Part shown: positions 36,471-50,895 of the stretch, one piece after another
Position numbering within the stretch: the first letter of the stretch is position 1
Layout of the letters: each line of letters opens with the position of its first letter
NCBI RefSeq assembly: GCF_963169125.1
Contig: NC_084793.1
Span: 96,429,071 to 96,493,070, forward strand
Reading direction: 5' to 3'
DNA length: 64,000 nt
DNA from: Humulus lupulus
Taxonomy: Eukaryota > Streptophyta > Magnoliopsida > Rosales > Cannabaceae
Made by a program: the position numbers and the translations under genes
The notes under the pieces: model-generated
Told to the model about the DNA's origin: nothing
Database searches by the model: none
The model's input: the letters and a program-made list of their open reading frames with translations, nothing else

Positions 36471-39400
36471 AATTGATTAATCGATGTTTTTCTTAAAAAG
36501 CACGAGATATATATAAAGAATTAACGCGAACTAAGTTTATCAAAATCAATGTCCTGGATGCAACCAGATCCTAAACTTAGAAGTTGATTCAAATTGATTA
36601 ATCGATGTTTTTCTTAAAAAGCACGAGATATCAATAAAGAATTAACGCGAACTATGTTTTTCAAAATCATTGTCCTGTATATAACCAGGTCCCAAACTTA
36701 GAAGTTGATTCAAATTGATTAATCGATGTTTTTCTTAAAAAGAACGAGATATCAATAAAGAATTAACGCGAACTAAGTTTTTCAAAATCAATATCCTGGA
36801 AATAACCAGGTCCTAAACATAGAAGTTGATTCAAATTGATTAATCGATGTTTTTCTTAAAAAGCACGAGATATCAATAAAGAATTAACGCGAACTAAGTT
36901 TTTCAAAATCAATATCCTGGAAATAACTAGGTCCTAAACTTAGAAGTTGATTTAAATTGAACAGTCGATGTCTTTCTTAAAAAACACGAGATATCAATAA
37001 AGAATTAACGTGAACTAAGTTTTTCAAAATCAATATCCTGGAAATAACCAGGTCCTAAACTTAGAAGTTGATTCAAATTGATTAATCCATGTTTTTCTTA
37101 AAAAGCACGAGATATCAATAAAGAATTAAGGTGAACTAAGTTTTTCAAAATCAATGTCCTGGATGCAACCAGGTCCTAAACTTAGAAGTGGATTCAAATT
37201 GATTAATCGATGTTTTTCTTAAAAAACACGAGATATCAATAAAGAATTAACGTGAACTAAGTTTTTCAAAATCAATATCCTGGAAATAACCAGGTCCTAA
37301 ACTTAGAAGATGATTCAAATTGATTAATTGATGTTTTTCTTAAAAAGCACGAGATATCAATAAAGAATTAACGCGAACTAAGTTTCTCAAAATCAATGTC
37401 CTGGATATAACCAGGTCCTAAACTTAGAAGTTGATTCAAATTGATTAATCGATGTTTTTCTTAAAAAGCATAAGATATCAATAAAGAATTAACGCGAACT
37501 AAGTTTTTCAAAATCAATATCCTGGAAATAACCAGGACCTAAACATAGAAGTTGATTCAAATTGATTAATCGATGTTTTTCTTAAAAAGCACGAGATATC
37601 AATAAAGAATTAACTCGAAATAAGTTTTTCAAAATCAATATCCTGGAAATAATCAGGTCCTAAACGTAGAAGTTGATTCAAATTGATTAATCCATGTTTT
37701 TTTTAAAAAGCACGAGATATCAATAAAGAATTAAGGCGAACTAAGTTTTTCAAAATCAATGTCCTGGATGCTACCAGGTCCTAAACTTAGAAGTGGATTC
37801 AAATTGATTAATCGATGTTTTTCTTAAAAAACACGAGATATCAATAAAGAATTAACGTGAACTAAGTTTTTCAAAATCAATATCCTGGAAATAACCAGGT
37901 CCTAAACTTAGAAGTTGATTCAAATTGATTAATTGATGTTTTTCTTAAAAAGCACGAGATATCAATAAAGAATTAACGCGAACTAAGTTTCTCAAAATCA
38001 ATGTCCTGGATATAACCAGGCCCTAAACTTAGAAGTTGATTCAAATTGATTAATCGATGTTTTTCTTAAAAAGCACAAGATATCAATAAAGAATTAACGC
38101 GAACTAAGTTTTTCAAAATCAATATCCTGGAAATAACCAGGACCTAAACTTAGAAGTTGATTCAAATTGATTAATCGATGTTTTTCTTAAAAAGCACGAG
38201 ATATCAATAAAGAATTAACTCGAAATAAGTTTTTCAAAATCAATATCCTGGAAATAACTAGGTCCTAAACTTAGAAGTTTATTCAAATTGATTAATTAAT
38301 GTTTTTCTTGAAAAACACGAGATAACAATAAAGAATTAACGTGAACTAAGCTTTTCAAAATCAATATCCTGGAAATAACCAGGTCCTAAACTTAGAAGTT
38401 GATTCAAATTGATTAATTGATGTTTTTCTTAAAAAACACGAGATATCAATAAAGAATTAACGTGAACTAAGTTTTTCAAAATCAATATCCTGGAAATAAC
38501 CATGTCCTAAACTTAGAAGTTGATTCAAATTGATTAATCGATGTTTTTCTTAAATAGCACGAGATAACGATAAAGAATTAACGCGAAATAAGTTTTTCAA
38601 AATCAATATCCTGGAAATAACTAGGTCCTAAACTTAGAAGTTGATTTAAATTGATCAGTCGATGTCTTTCTCAAAAAGAACGAGATATTAATAAAAAAAT
38701 TAATGCGAACTAAGTTTTTCAAAATCAATGTCCTGGATGAAACCAGGTCCTAAACTTAGATGTTGATTCAAATTGATTAATCGATGTTATTCTTAAAAAG
38801 CACGAGATATCAATAAAGAATTAACGCGAACTAAGTTTTTCAAAATCAATATCCTGGATGCAACCAGGTCTTAAACTTAGATGTTGATTCAAATTGATTA
38901 ATTGATGTTTTTCTTAAAAAGCACGAGATATCAATAAAGAATTAACGTGTACTAAGTTTTTAAAAATCAATATCTTGGAAATAACCAGGTCCTAAACTTA
39001 GAAGTTGATTCAAATTGATTAATCGATGTTTTTCTTAAAAAGCACGAGATATATATAAAGAATTAACGCGAACTAAGTTTATCAAAATCAATGTCCTGGA
39101 TGCAACCAGGTCCTAAACTTAGAAGTTGATTCAAATTGATTAATCGATGTTTTTCTTAAAAAGCACGAGATATCAATAAAGAATTAACGCGAACTATGTT
39201 TTTCAAAATCATTGTCCTGGATATAACCAGGTCCTAAACTTAGAAGTTGATTCAAATTGATTAATCGATGTTTTTCTTAAAAAGAACGAGATATCAATAA
39301 AGAATTAACGCGAACTAAGTTTTTCAAAATCAATATCCTGGAAATAACCAGGTCCTAAACATAGAAGTTGATTCAAATTGATTAATCGATGTTTTTCTTA

Positions 39401-41205
39401 AAAAGCACGAGATATCAATAAAGAATTAACGCGAACTAAGTTTTTCAAAATCAATATCCTGGAAATAACTAGGTCCTAAACTTAGAAGTTGATTTAAATT
39501 GAACAGTCGATGTCTTTCTTAAAAAACACGAGATATCAATAAAGAATTAACGTGAACTAAGTTTTTCAAAATCAATATCCTGGAAATAACCAGGTCCTAA
39601 ACTTAGAAGTTGATTCAAATTGATTAATCCATGTTTTTCTTAAAAAGCACGAGATATCAATAAAGAATTAAGGTGAACTAAGTTTTTCAAAATCAATGTC
39701 CTGGATGCAACCAGGTCCTAAACTTAGAAGTGGATTCAAATTGATTAATCGATGTTTTTCTTAAAAAACACGAGATATCAATAAAGAATTAACGTGAACT
39801 AAGTTTTTCAAAATCAATATCCTGGAAATAACCAGGTCCTAAACTTAGAAGATGATTCAAATTGATTAATTGATGTTTTTCTTAAAAAGCACGAGATATC
39901 AATAAAGAATTAACGCGAACTAAGTTTCTCAAAATCAATGTCCTGGATATAACCAGGTCCTAAACTTAGAAGTTGATTCAAATTGATTAATCGATGTTTT
40001 TCTTAAAAAGCATAAGATATCAATAAAGAATTAACGCGAACTAAGTTTTTCAAAATCAATATCCTGGAAATAACCAGGACCTAAACTTAGAAGTTGATTC
40101 AAATTGATTAATCGATGTTTTTCTTAAAAAGCACGAGATATCAATAAAGAATTAACTCGAAATAAGTTTTTCAAAATCAATATCCTGGAAATAATCAGGT
40201 CCTAAACGTAGAAGTTGATTCAAATTGATTAATCCATGTTTTTTTTAAAAAGCACGAGATATCAATAAAGAATTAAGGCGAACTAAGTTTTTCAAAATCA
40301 ATGTCCTGGATGCTACCAGGTCCTAAACTTAGAAGTGGATTCAAATTGATTAATCGATGTTTTTCTTAAAAAACACGAGATATCAATAAAGAATTAACGT
40401 GAACTAAGTTTTTCAAAATCAATATCCTGGAAATAACCAGGTCCTAAACTTAGAAGTTGATTCAAATTGATTAATTGATGTTTTTCTTAAAAAGCACGAG
40501 ATATCAATAAAGAATTAACGCGAACTAAGTTTCTCAAAATCAATGTCCTGGATATAACCAGGCCCTAAACTTAGAAGTTGATTCAAATTGATTAATCGAT
40601 GTTTTTCTTAAAAAGCACAAGATATCAATAAAGAATTAACGCGAACTAAGTTTTTCAAAATCAATATCCTGGAAATAACCAGGACCTAAACTTAGAAGTT
40701 GATTCAAATTGATTAATCGATGTTTTTCTTAAAAAGCACGAGATATCAATAAAGAATTAACTCGAAATAAGTTTTTCAAAATCAATATCCTGGAAATAAC
40801 TAGGTCCTAAACTTAGAAGTTTATTCAAATTGATTAATTAATGTTTTTCTTGAAAAACACGAGATAACAATAAAGAATTAACGTGAACTAAGCTTTTCAA
40901 AATCAATATCCTGGAAATAACCAGGTCCTAAACTTAGAAGTTGATTCAAATTGATTAATTGATGTTTTTCTTAAAAAACACGAGATATCAATAAAGAATT
41001 AACGTGAACTAAGTTTTTCAAAATCAATATCCTGGAAATAACCATGTCCTAAACTTAGAAGTTGATTCAAATTGATTAATCGATGTTTTTCTTAAATAGC
41101 ACGAGATAACGATAAAGAATTAACGCGAAATAAGTTTTTCAAAATCAATATCCTGGAAATAACTAGGTCCTAAACTTAGAAGTTGATTTAAATTGATCAG
41201 TCGAT
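36120..41205 (+). repeat. 21-mer higher-order repeat, 2,542-bp period, two copies
   Basis: Copy one is about 36,120-38,661 and copy two about 38,662-41,205. Anchors 2,542 bp apart are GATGAAACC with GATGTTG (36,190 and 38,732), the rare GAGATATATATAAAG (36,504 and 39,046), TTGAACAGTC, GAAGATG, GCATAAGAT, AATCAGGTCC with AAACGTAG, the seven-T TTTTTTT run, and CTTAAATAGC with GATAACG. Differences include CCTGTATATAACC with GGTCCCAAAC at 36,670-36,700 only. The right edge is sharp: GATGTCAATCTT near 41,205 replaces GATGTCTTTCTC. Both edges fall near monomer positions 52-62. Confidence 0.9.
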
Positions 41206-41394
41206 GTCAATCTTAAAAAGCACGAGATATTAATAAAAAAATTAATGCGAACTAAGTTTTTCAAAATCAATGTCCTGGATGAAACCAGGTCCTAAACTTA
41301 GAAGTTGATTCAAATTGATTAATCGATATTTTTCTTAAAAAGCACGAGATATCAATAAAGAATTAACGCGAACTAAGTTTTTTAAAATCAATGT
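41206..41394 (+). repeat. Short unpaired satellite stretch
   Basis: The end of a 122-bp variant monomer with a unique GATGTCAATCTT, and one GATGAAACC monomer with TCGATATTTTTC, lie between the 21-mer and the 12-mer blocks. It is satellite only. Confidence 0.75.
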
Positions 41395-44300
41395 CCTGGA
41401 TGCAACCAGGTCTTAAACTTAGATGTTGATTCAAATTGATTAATTGATGTTTTTCTTAAAAAGCACGAGATATCAATAAAGAATTAACGTGTACTAAGAT
41501 TTTAAAAATCAATATCTTGGAAGTAACCAGGTCCTAAACTTAGAAGTTGATTCAAATTGATTAATCGATGTTTTTCTTAAAAAGCACGAGATATCAATAA
41601 AGAATTAACGCGAACTAAGTTTATCAAAATCAATGTCCTGGACGCAACCAGATCCTAAACTTAGAAGTTGATTCAAATTGATTAATCGATGTTTTTCTTA
41701 AAAAGCACGAGATATCAATAAAGAATTAACGCGAACTATGTTTCTCAAAATCAATGTCCTGGATATAACCAGGTCCTAAACTTAGAAGTTGATTCAAATT
41801 GATTAATCGATGTTTTTCTTAAAAAGCACGAGATATCAATAAAGAATTAACGCGAACTAAGTTTTTCAAAATCAATATCCTGGAAATAACCAGGTCCTAA
41901 ACTTAGAAGTTGATTCAAATTGATTAATCGATGTTTTTCTTAAAAAGCACGAGATATCAATAAAGAATTAACGCGAACTAAGTTTTTCAAAATCAATATC
42001 CTGGAAATAACGAGGTCCTAAACTTAGAAGTTGATTTAAATTGATCAGTCGATGTCTTTCTTAAAAAACACGAGATATCAATAAAGAATTAACGTGAACT
42101 AAGTTTTTCAAAATCAATATCCTGGAAATAACCAGGTCCTAAACTTAGAAGTTGATTCAAATTGATTAATCGATGTTTTTCTTAAAAAGCACGAGATATC
42201 AATAAAGAATTAATGCGAACTAAGTTTTTCAAAATCAATGTCCTGGATGCAACCAGGTCCTAAACTTAGAAGTTGATTCAAATTGATTAATCGATGTTTT
42301 TCTTAAAAAACACGAGATATCAATAAAGAATTAACGTGAACTAAGTTTTTCAAAATCAATATCCTGGAAATAACCAGGTCGTAAACTTAGAAGTTGATTC
42401 AAATTGATTAATTGATGTTTTTCTTAAAAAGCACGAGATATCAATAAAGAATTAACGCGAACTAAGTTTCTCAAAATCAATGTCCTGGATATAACCAGGT
42501 CCTAAACTTAGAAGTTGATTCAAATAGATTAATCGATGTTTTTCTTAAAAAACACAAGATATCAATAAAGAATTAACGCGAACTAAGTTTTTCAAAATCA
42601 ATATCTTGGAAATAACTAAGTCCTAAACATAGAAGTTGATTCAAATTGATCAGTCGATGTCTTTCTTAAAAAGAACGAGATATTAATAAAAAAATTAATG
42701 CGAACTAAGTTTTTCAAAATCAATGTCCTGGAAATAACTAGGTCCTAAACTTAGAAGTTTATTCAAATTGATTAATTAATGTTTTTCTTGAAAAACACGA
42801 GATAACAATAAAGAATTAACGCGAACTATGTTTATCAAAATCAATGTCCTGGAAATAACCAGGTCCTAAACTTAGATGTTGATTCAAATTGATTAATTGA
42901 TGTTTTTCTTAAAAAGCACGAGATATCAATAAAGAATTAACGTGTACTAAGTTTTTAAAAATCAATATCTTGGAAATAACCAGGTCCTAAACTTAGAAGT
43001 TGATTCAAATTGATTAATCGATGATTTTCTTAAAAAGCACGAGATATCAATAAAGAATTAACGCGAACTAAGTTTATCAAAATCAATGTCCTGGATGCAA
43101 CCAGATCCTAAACTTAGAAGTTGATTCAAATTGATTAATCGATGTTTTTCTTAAAAAGCACGAGATATCAATAAAGAATTAACGCGAACTATGTTTCTCA
43201 AAATCAATGTCCTGGATATAACCAGGTCCTAAACTTAGAAGTTGATTCAAATTGATTAATCGATGTTTTTCTTAAAAAGCACGAGATATCAATAAAGAAT
43301 TAACGCGAACTAAGTTTTTCAAAATCAATATCCTGGAAATAACCAGGTCCTAAACTTAGAAGTTGATTCAAATTGATTAATCGATGTTTTTCTTAAAAAG
43401 CACGAGATATCAATAAAGAATTAACGCGAACTAAGTTTTTCAAAATCAATATCCTGGAAATAACGAGGTCCTAAACTTAGAAGTTGATTTAAATTGATCA
43501 GTCGATGTCTTTCTTAAAAAACACGAGATATCAATAAAGAATTAACGTGAACTAAGTTTTTCAAAATCAATATCCTGGAAATAACCAGGTCCTAAACTTA
43601 GAAGTTGATTCAAATTGATTAATCGATGTTTTTCTTAAAAAGCACGAGATATCAATAAAGAATTAATGCGAACTAAGTTTTTCAAAATCAATGTCCTGGA
43701 TGCAACCAGGTCCTAAACTTAGAAGTTGATTCAAATTGATTAATCGATGTTTTTCTTAAAAAACACGAGATATCAATAAAGAATTAACGTGAACTAAGTT
43801 TTTCAAAATCAATATCCTGGAAATAACCAGGTCCTAAACTTAGAAGTTGATTCAAATTGATTAATTGATGTTTTTCTTAAAAAGCACGAGATATCAATAA
43901 AGAATTAACGCGAACTAAGTTTCTCAAAATCAATGTCCTGGATATAACCAGGTCCTAAACTTAGAAGTTGATTCAAATAGATTAATCGATGTTTTTCTTA
44001 AAAAACACAAGATATCAATAAAGAATTAACGCGAACTAAGTTTTTCAAAATCAATATCTTGGAAATAACTAAGTCCTAAACTTAGAAGTTGATTCAAATT
44101 GATCAGTCGATGTCTTTCTTAAAAAGAACGAGATATTAATAAAAAAATTAATGCGAACTAAGTTTTTCAAAATCAATGTCCTGGAAATAACTAGGTCCTA
44201 AACTTAGAAGTTTATTCAAATTGATTAATTAATGTTTTTCTTGAAAAACACGAGATAACAATAAAGAATTAACGCGAACTATGTTTATCAAAATCAATGT

Positions 44301-47300
44301 CCTGGAAATAACCAGGTCCTAAACTTAGATGTTGATTCAAATTGATTAATTGATGTTTTTCTTAAAAAGCACGAGATATCAATAAAGAATTAACGTGTAC
44401 TAAGTTTTTAAAAATCAATATCTTGGAAATAACCAGGTCCTAAACTTAGAAGTTGATTCAAATTGATTAATCGATGTTTTTCTTAAAAAGCACGAGATAT
44501 CAATAAAGAATTAACGCGAACTAAGTTTATCAAAATCAATGTCCTGGATGCAACCAGATCCTAAACTTAGAAGTTGATTCAAATTGATTAATCGATGTTT
44601 TTCTTAAAAAGCACGAGATATCAATAAAGAATTAACGCGAACTATGTTTCTCAAAATCAATGTCCTGGATATAACCAGGTCCTAAACTTAGAAGTTGATT
44701 CAAATTGATTAATCGGTGTTTTTCTTAAAAAGCACGAGACATCAATAAAGAATTAACGCGAACTAAGTTTTTCAAAATCAATATCCTGGAAATAACCAGG
44801 TCCTAAACATAGAAGTTGATTCAAATTGATTAATCGATGTTTTTCTTAAAAAGCACGAGATATCAATAAAGAATTAACGCGAACTAAGTTTTTCAAAATC
44901 AATATCCTGGAAATAACTAGGTCCTAAACTTAGAAGTTGATTTAAATTGATCAGTCGATGTCTTTCTTAAAAAGCACGAGATATCAATAAAGAATTAACG
45001 CGAACTATGTTTGTCAAAATCAATGTCCTGGATATAACCAGGTCCTAAACTTAGAAGTTAATTCAAATTGATTAATCGATGTTTTTCTTAAAAAGCACGA
45101 GATATCAATAAAGAATTAATGCGAACTAAGTTTTTCAAAATCAATGTCCTGGATGCAACCAGGTCCTAAACTTAGAAGTGGATTCAAATTGATTAATCGA
45201 TGTTTTTCTTAAAAAACACGAGATATCAATAAAGAATTAACGTGAACTAAGTTTTTCAAAATCAATATCCTGGAAATAACCAGGTCCTAAACTTAGAAGT
45301 TGATTCAAATTGATTAATTGATGTTTTTCTTAAAAAGCACGAGATATCAATAAAGAATTAACGCGAACTAAGTTTCTCAAAATCAATGTCCTGGATATAA
45401 CCAGGTCCTAAACTTAGAAGTTGATTCAAATAGATTAATCGATGTTTTTCTTAAAAAACACAAGATATCAATAAAGAATTAACGCGAACTAAGTTTTTCA
45501 AAATCAATATCTTGGAAATAACTAAGTCCTAAACTTAGAAGTTGATTCAAATTGATCAGTCGATGTCTTTCTTAAAAAGAACGAGATATTAATAAAAAAA
45601 TTAATGCGAACTAAGTTTTTCAAAATCAATGTCCTGGAAATAACTAGGTCCTAAACTTAGAAGTTTATTCAAATTGATTAATTAATGTTTTTCTTGAAAA
45701 ACACGAGATAACAATAAAGAATTAACGCGAACTATATTTATCAAAATCAATGTCCTGGAAATAACCAGGTCCTAAACTTAGATGTTGATTCAAATTGATT
45801 AATTGATGTTTTTCTTAAAAAGCACGAGATATCAATAAAGAATTAACGTGTACTAAGTTTTTAAAAATCAATATCTTGGAAATAACCAGGTCCTAAACTT
45901 AGAAGTTGATTCAAATTGATTAATCGATGTTTTTCTTAAAAAGCACGAGATATCAATAAAGAATTAACGCGAACTAAGTTTATCAAAATCAATGTCCTGG
46001 ATGCAACCAGATCCTAAACTTAGAAGTTGATTCAAATTGATTAATCGATGTTTTTCTTAAAAAGCACGAGATATCAATAAAGAATTAACGCGAACTATGT
46101 TTCTCAAAATCAATGTCCTGGATATAACCAGGTCCTAAACTTAGAAGTTGATTCAAATTGATTAATCGGTGTTTTTCTTAAAAAGCACGAGACATCAATA
46201 AAGAATTAACGCGAACTAAGTTTTTCAAAATCAATATCCTGGAAATAACCAGGTCCTAAACATAGAAGTTGATTCAAATTGATTAATCGATGTTTTTCTT
46301 AAAAAGCACGAGATATCAATAAAGAATTAACGCGAACTAAGTTTTTCAAAATCAATATCCTGGAAATAACTAGGTCCTAAACTTAGAAGTTGATTTAAAT
46401 TGATCAGTCGATGTCTTTCTTAAAAAGCACGAGATATCAATAAAGAATTAACGCGAACTATGTTTGTCAAAATCAATGTCCTGGATATAACCAGGTCCTA
46501 AACTTAGAAGTTAATTCAAATTGATTAATCGATGTTTTTCTTAAAAAGCACGAGATATCAATAAAGAATTAATGCGAACTAAGTTTTTCAAAATCAATGT
46601 CCTGGATGCAACCAGGTCCTAAACTTAGAAGTGGATTCAAATTGATTAATCGATGTTTTTCTTAAAAAACACGAGATATCAATAAAGAATTAACGTGAAC
46701 TAAGTTTTTCAAAATCAATATCCTGGAAATAACCAGGTCCTAAACTTAGAAGTTGATTCAAATTGATTAATTGATGTTTTTCTTAAAAAGCACGAGATAT
46801 CAATAAAGAATTAACGCGAACTAAGTTTCTCAAAATCAATGTCCTGGATATAACCAGGTCCTAAACTTAGAAGTTGATTCAAATAGATTAATCGATGTTT
46901 TTCTTAAAAAACACAAGATATCAATAAAGAATTAACGCGAACTAAGTTTTTCAAAATCAATATCTTGGAAATAACTAAGTCCTAAACTTAGAAGTTGATT
47001 CAAATTGATCAGTCGATGTCTTTCTTAAAAAGAACGAGATATTAATAAAAAAATTAATGCGAACTAAGTTTTTCAAAATCAATGTCCTGGAAATAACTAG
47101 GTCCTAAACTTAGAAGTTTATTCAAATTGATTAATTAATGTTTTTCTTGAAAAACACGAGATAACAATAAAGAATTAACGCGAACTATGTTTATCAAAAT
47201 CAATGTCCTGGAAATAACCAGGTCCTAAACTTAGATGTTGATTCAAATTGATTAATTGATGTTTTTCTTAAAAAGCACGAGATATCAATAAAGAATTAAC

Positions 47301-48330
47301 GTGTACTAAGTTTTTAAAAATCAATATCTTGGAAATAACCAGGTCCTAAACTTAGAAGTTGATTCAAATTGATTAATCGATGTTTTTCTTAAAAAGCACG
47401 AGATATCAATAAAGAATTAACGCGAACTAAGTTTATCAAAATCAATGTCCTGGATGCAACCAGATCCTAAACTTAGAAGTTGATTCAAATTGATTAATCG
47501 ATGTTTTTCTTAAAAAGCACGAGATATCAATAAAGAATTAACGCGAACTATGTTTCTCAAAATCAATGTCCTGGATATAACCAGGTCCTAAACTTAGAAG
47601 TTGATTCAAATTGATTAATCGGTGTTTTTCTTAAAAAGCACGAGACATCAATAAAGAATTAACGCGAACTAAGTTTTTCAAAATCAATATCCTGGAAATA
47701 ACCAGGTCCTAAACATAGAAGTTGATTCAAATTGATTAATCGATGTTTTTCTTAAAAAGCACGAGATATCAATAAAGAATTAACGCGAACTAAGTTTTTC
47801 AAAATCAATATCCTGGAAATAACTAGGTCCTAAACTTAGAAGTTGATTTAAATTGATCAGTCGATGTCTTTCTTAAAAAGCACGAGATATCAATAAAGAA
47901 TTAACGCGAACTATGTTTCTCAAAATCAATGTCCTGGATATAACCAGGTCCTAAACTTAGAAGTTAATTCAAATTGATTAATCGATGTTTTTCTTAAAAA
48001 GCACGAGATATCAATAAAGAATTAATGCGAACTAAGTTTTTCAAAATCAATGTCCTGGATGCAACCAGGTCCTAAACTTAGAAGTGGATTCAAATTGATT
48101 AATCGATGTTTTTCTTAAAAAACACGAGATATCAATAAAGAATTAACGTGAACTAAGTTTTTCAAAATCAATATCCTGGAAATAACCAGGTCCTAAACTT
48201 AGAAGTTGATTCAAATTGATTAATTGATGTTTTTCTTAAAAAGCACGAGATATCAATAAAGAATTAACGCGAACTAAGTTTCTCAAAATCAATGTCCTGG
48301 ATATAACCAGGTCCTAAACTTAGAAGTTGA
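41395..48330 (+). repeat. 12-mer higher-order repeat, 1,453-bp period, about 4.8 copies
   Basis: This is the longest regular HOR in the window. Units start at 41,395, 42,848, 44,301, 45,754 and 47,207. The CTAGG monomer with CTTGAAAAACACG recurs at 42,727, 44,180, 45,633 and 47,086, each 1,453 bp apart. Other unit marks are AAATAGATT with ACACAAGAT, and CTATGTTTCTC. Units one and two carry CGAGG with AACGTG and a GAAATAACC monomer in the middle. Units three to five carry TCGGTG with GAGACATC, AAACATAG, CTATGTTTGTC and GTTAATTC instead. Units three to five are nearly identical (single differences near 45,735 and 47,907). Unit five stops near 48,330, where AAATAGATT is not found. Confidence 0.92.
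44640..48053 (+). repeat. Second subtype of the 12-mer (internal segment replaced)
   Basis: In the last three 12-mer units, about four consecutive monomers differ from those of the first two units while the flanking monomers stay the same. The new series is TCGGTG with GAGACATC, AAACATAG, GATCAGTC with AAGCACG and CTATGTTTGTC or TTTCTC, then GATATAACC with GTTAATTC. The replacement is present at 44.7-45.1, 46.1-46.5 and 47.6-48.0 kb. It therefore arose once and was then copied with the unit, most simply by gene conversion or exchange followed by amplification. Confidence 0.7.
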
Positions 48331-50895
48331 TTCAAATTGATTAATCGATGTTTTTCTTAAAAAGCACAAGATATCAATAAAGAATTAACGCGAACTAAGT
48401 TTTTCAAAATCAATATCCTGGAAATATCCAGGACCTAAACTTAGAAGTTGATTCAAATTGATTAATCGATGTTTTTCCTAAAAAGCACGAGATATCAATA
48501 AAGAATTAACTCGAAATAAGTTTTTCAAAATCAATATCCTGGAAATAACTAGGTCCTAAACTTAGAAGTATATTCAAATTGATTAATTATTGTTTTTCTT
48601 GAAAAACACGAGATAACAATAAAGAATTAACGTGAACTAAGCTTTTCAAAATCAATATCCTGGAAATAACCAGGTCCTAAACTTAGAAGTTGATTCAAAT
48701 TGATTAATTGATGTTTTTCTTAAAAAACATGAGATATCAATAAAGAATTAACGTGAACTAAGCATTTCAAAATCAATATCCTGGAAATAACCAGGTCCTA
48801 AACTTAGAAGTTGATTCAAATTGATTAATCGATGTTTTTCTTAAATAGCACGAGATAACGATAAAGAATTAACGCGAAATAAGTTTTTCAAAATCAATAT
48901 CCTGGAAATAACTAGGTCCTAATCTTAGAAGTTGATTTAAATTGATCAGTCGATGTCTTTCTTAAAAAGCACGAGATATCAATAAAGAATTAACGCGAAC
49001 TAAGTTTCTCAAAATCAATGTCCTGGATGCAACCAGGTCCTAAACTTAGAAGTTGATGCAAATTGATTAATCTATGTTTTTCTTAAAAAGCACGAGATTT
49101 CAATAAAGAATTAACGCGAACTAAGTTTTTCAAAATCAATGTCTTGGATGCAACCAGGTCTTAAACTTAGATGTTGATTCAAATTGATTAATTGATGTTT
49201 TTCTTAAAAAGCACGAGATATCAATAAAGAATTAACGTGTACTAAGTTTTTAAAAATCAATATCTTGGAAATAACCAGGTCCTAAACTTAGAAGTTGATT
49301 CAAATTGATTAATCGATGTTTTTCTTAAAGAGCACGAGATATCAATAAAGAATTAACGCGAACTAAGTTTATCAAAATCAATGTCCTGGATGCAACCAGA
49401 TCCTAAACTTAGAAGTTGATTCAAATTGATTAATCGATGTTTCTCTTAAAAAGCACGAGATATCAATAAAGAATTAACGCGAACTATGTTTCTCAAAATC
49501 AATGTCCTGGATATAACCAGGTCCTAAACTTAGAAGATGATTCAAATTGATTAATCGATGTTTTTCTTAAAAAGCACGAGATATCAATAAAGAATTAACG
49601 CGAACTAAGTTTTTCAAAATCAATATCCCGGAAATAACCAGGTCCTAAACTTAGAAGTTGATTCAAATTGATTAATCGATGTTTTTCTTAAAAAGCACGA
49701 GATATCAATAAAGAATTAACGCGAACTAAGTTTTTCAAAATCAATATCCTGGAAATAACTAGGTCCTAAACTTTGAAGTTGATTTAAATTGATCAGTCGA
49801 TGTCTTTCTTAAAAAACACGAGATATCAATAAAGAATTAACGTGAACTAAGTTTTTCAAAATCAATATCCTGGAAATAACCAGGTCCTAAACTTAGAAGT
49901 TGATTCAAATTGATTAATCCATGTTTTTCTGAAAAAGCACGAGATATCAATAAAGAATTAATGCGAACTAAGTTTTTCAAAATCAATGTCCTGGATGCAA
50001 CCAAGTCCTAAACTTAGAAGTCGATTCAAATTGATTAATCGATGTTTTCTTAAAAAACACGAGATATCAATAAAGAATTAACGTGAACTAAGTTTTTCAA
50101 AATCAATATCCTGGAAATAACCAGGTCCTAAACTTAGAAGTTGATTCAAATTGATTAATTGATGATTTTCTTAAAAAGCACGAGATATCAATAAAGAATT
50201 AACGCGAACTAAGTTTCTCAAAATCAATGTCCTGGATATAACCAGGTCCTAAACTTAGAAGTTGATTCAAATTGATTAATCGATGTTTTTCTTAAAAAGC
50301 ACAAGATATCAATAAAGAATTAACGCGAACTAAGTTTTTCAAAATCAATATCCTGGAAATAACCAGGACCTAAACTTAGAAGTTGATTCAAATTGATTAA
50401 TCGATGTTTTTCTTAAAAAGCACGAGATATCAATAAAGCATTAACTCGAAATAAGTTTTTCCAAATCAATATCCTGGAAATAACTAGGTCCTAAACTTAG
50501 AAGTTTATTCAAATTGATTAATTAATGTTTTTCTTGAAAAACACGAGATAACAATAAAGAATTAACGTGAACTAAGATTTTCAAAATCAATATCCTGGAA
50601 ATAACCAGGTCCTAAACTTAGAAGTTGATTCAAATTGATTAATTGATGTTTTTCTTAAAAAACATGAGATATCAATAAAGAATTAACGTGAACTAAGCTT
50701 TTCAAAATCAATATCCTGGAAATAACCAGGTCCTAAACTTAGAAGTTGATTCAAATTGATTAATCGATGTTTTTCTTAAATTGCACGAGATAACGATAAA
50801 GAATTAACGCGAAATAAGTTTTTCAAAATCAATATCCTGGAAATAACTAGGTCCTAAACTTAGAAGTTGATTTAAATTGATCAGTCGATGTCTTT
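48000..50895 (+). repeat. 16-mer duplication, 1,935-bp period, partial copies
   Basis: About eight monomers at 48.0-48.96 kb match 49.94-50.90 kb. Anchors 1,935 bp apart are GATATAACC with GCACAAGAT (48,296 and 50,231), GGACCTAAAC, CTTGAAAAACACG, ACATGAG, and the altered A-run CTTAAATAGC or CTTAAATTGC with GATAACG (48,840 and 50,775). The monomers between, 48.96-49.94 kb, are the doubled-tetramer and GATCAGTC types with private changes (GTCTTGGATGC near 49,143, TTAAAGAGC near 49,328, GAAGATG near 49,533, CCCGG near 49,627). The 120-bp monomer near 50,047 has a shortened T-run. Confidence 0.8.
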
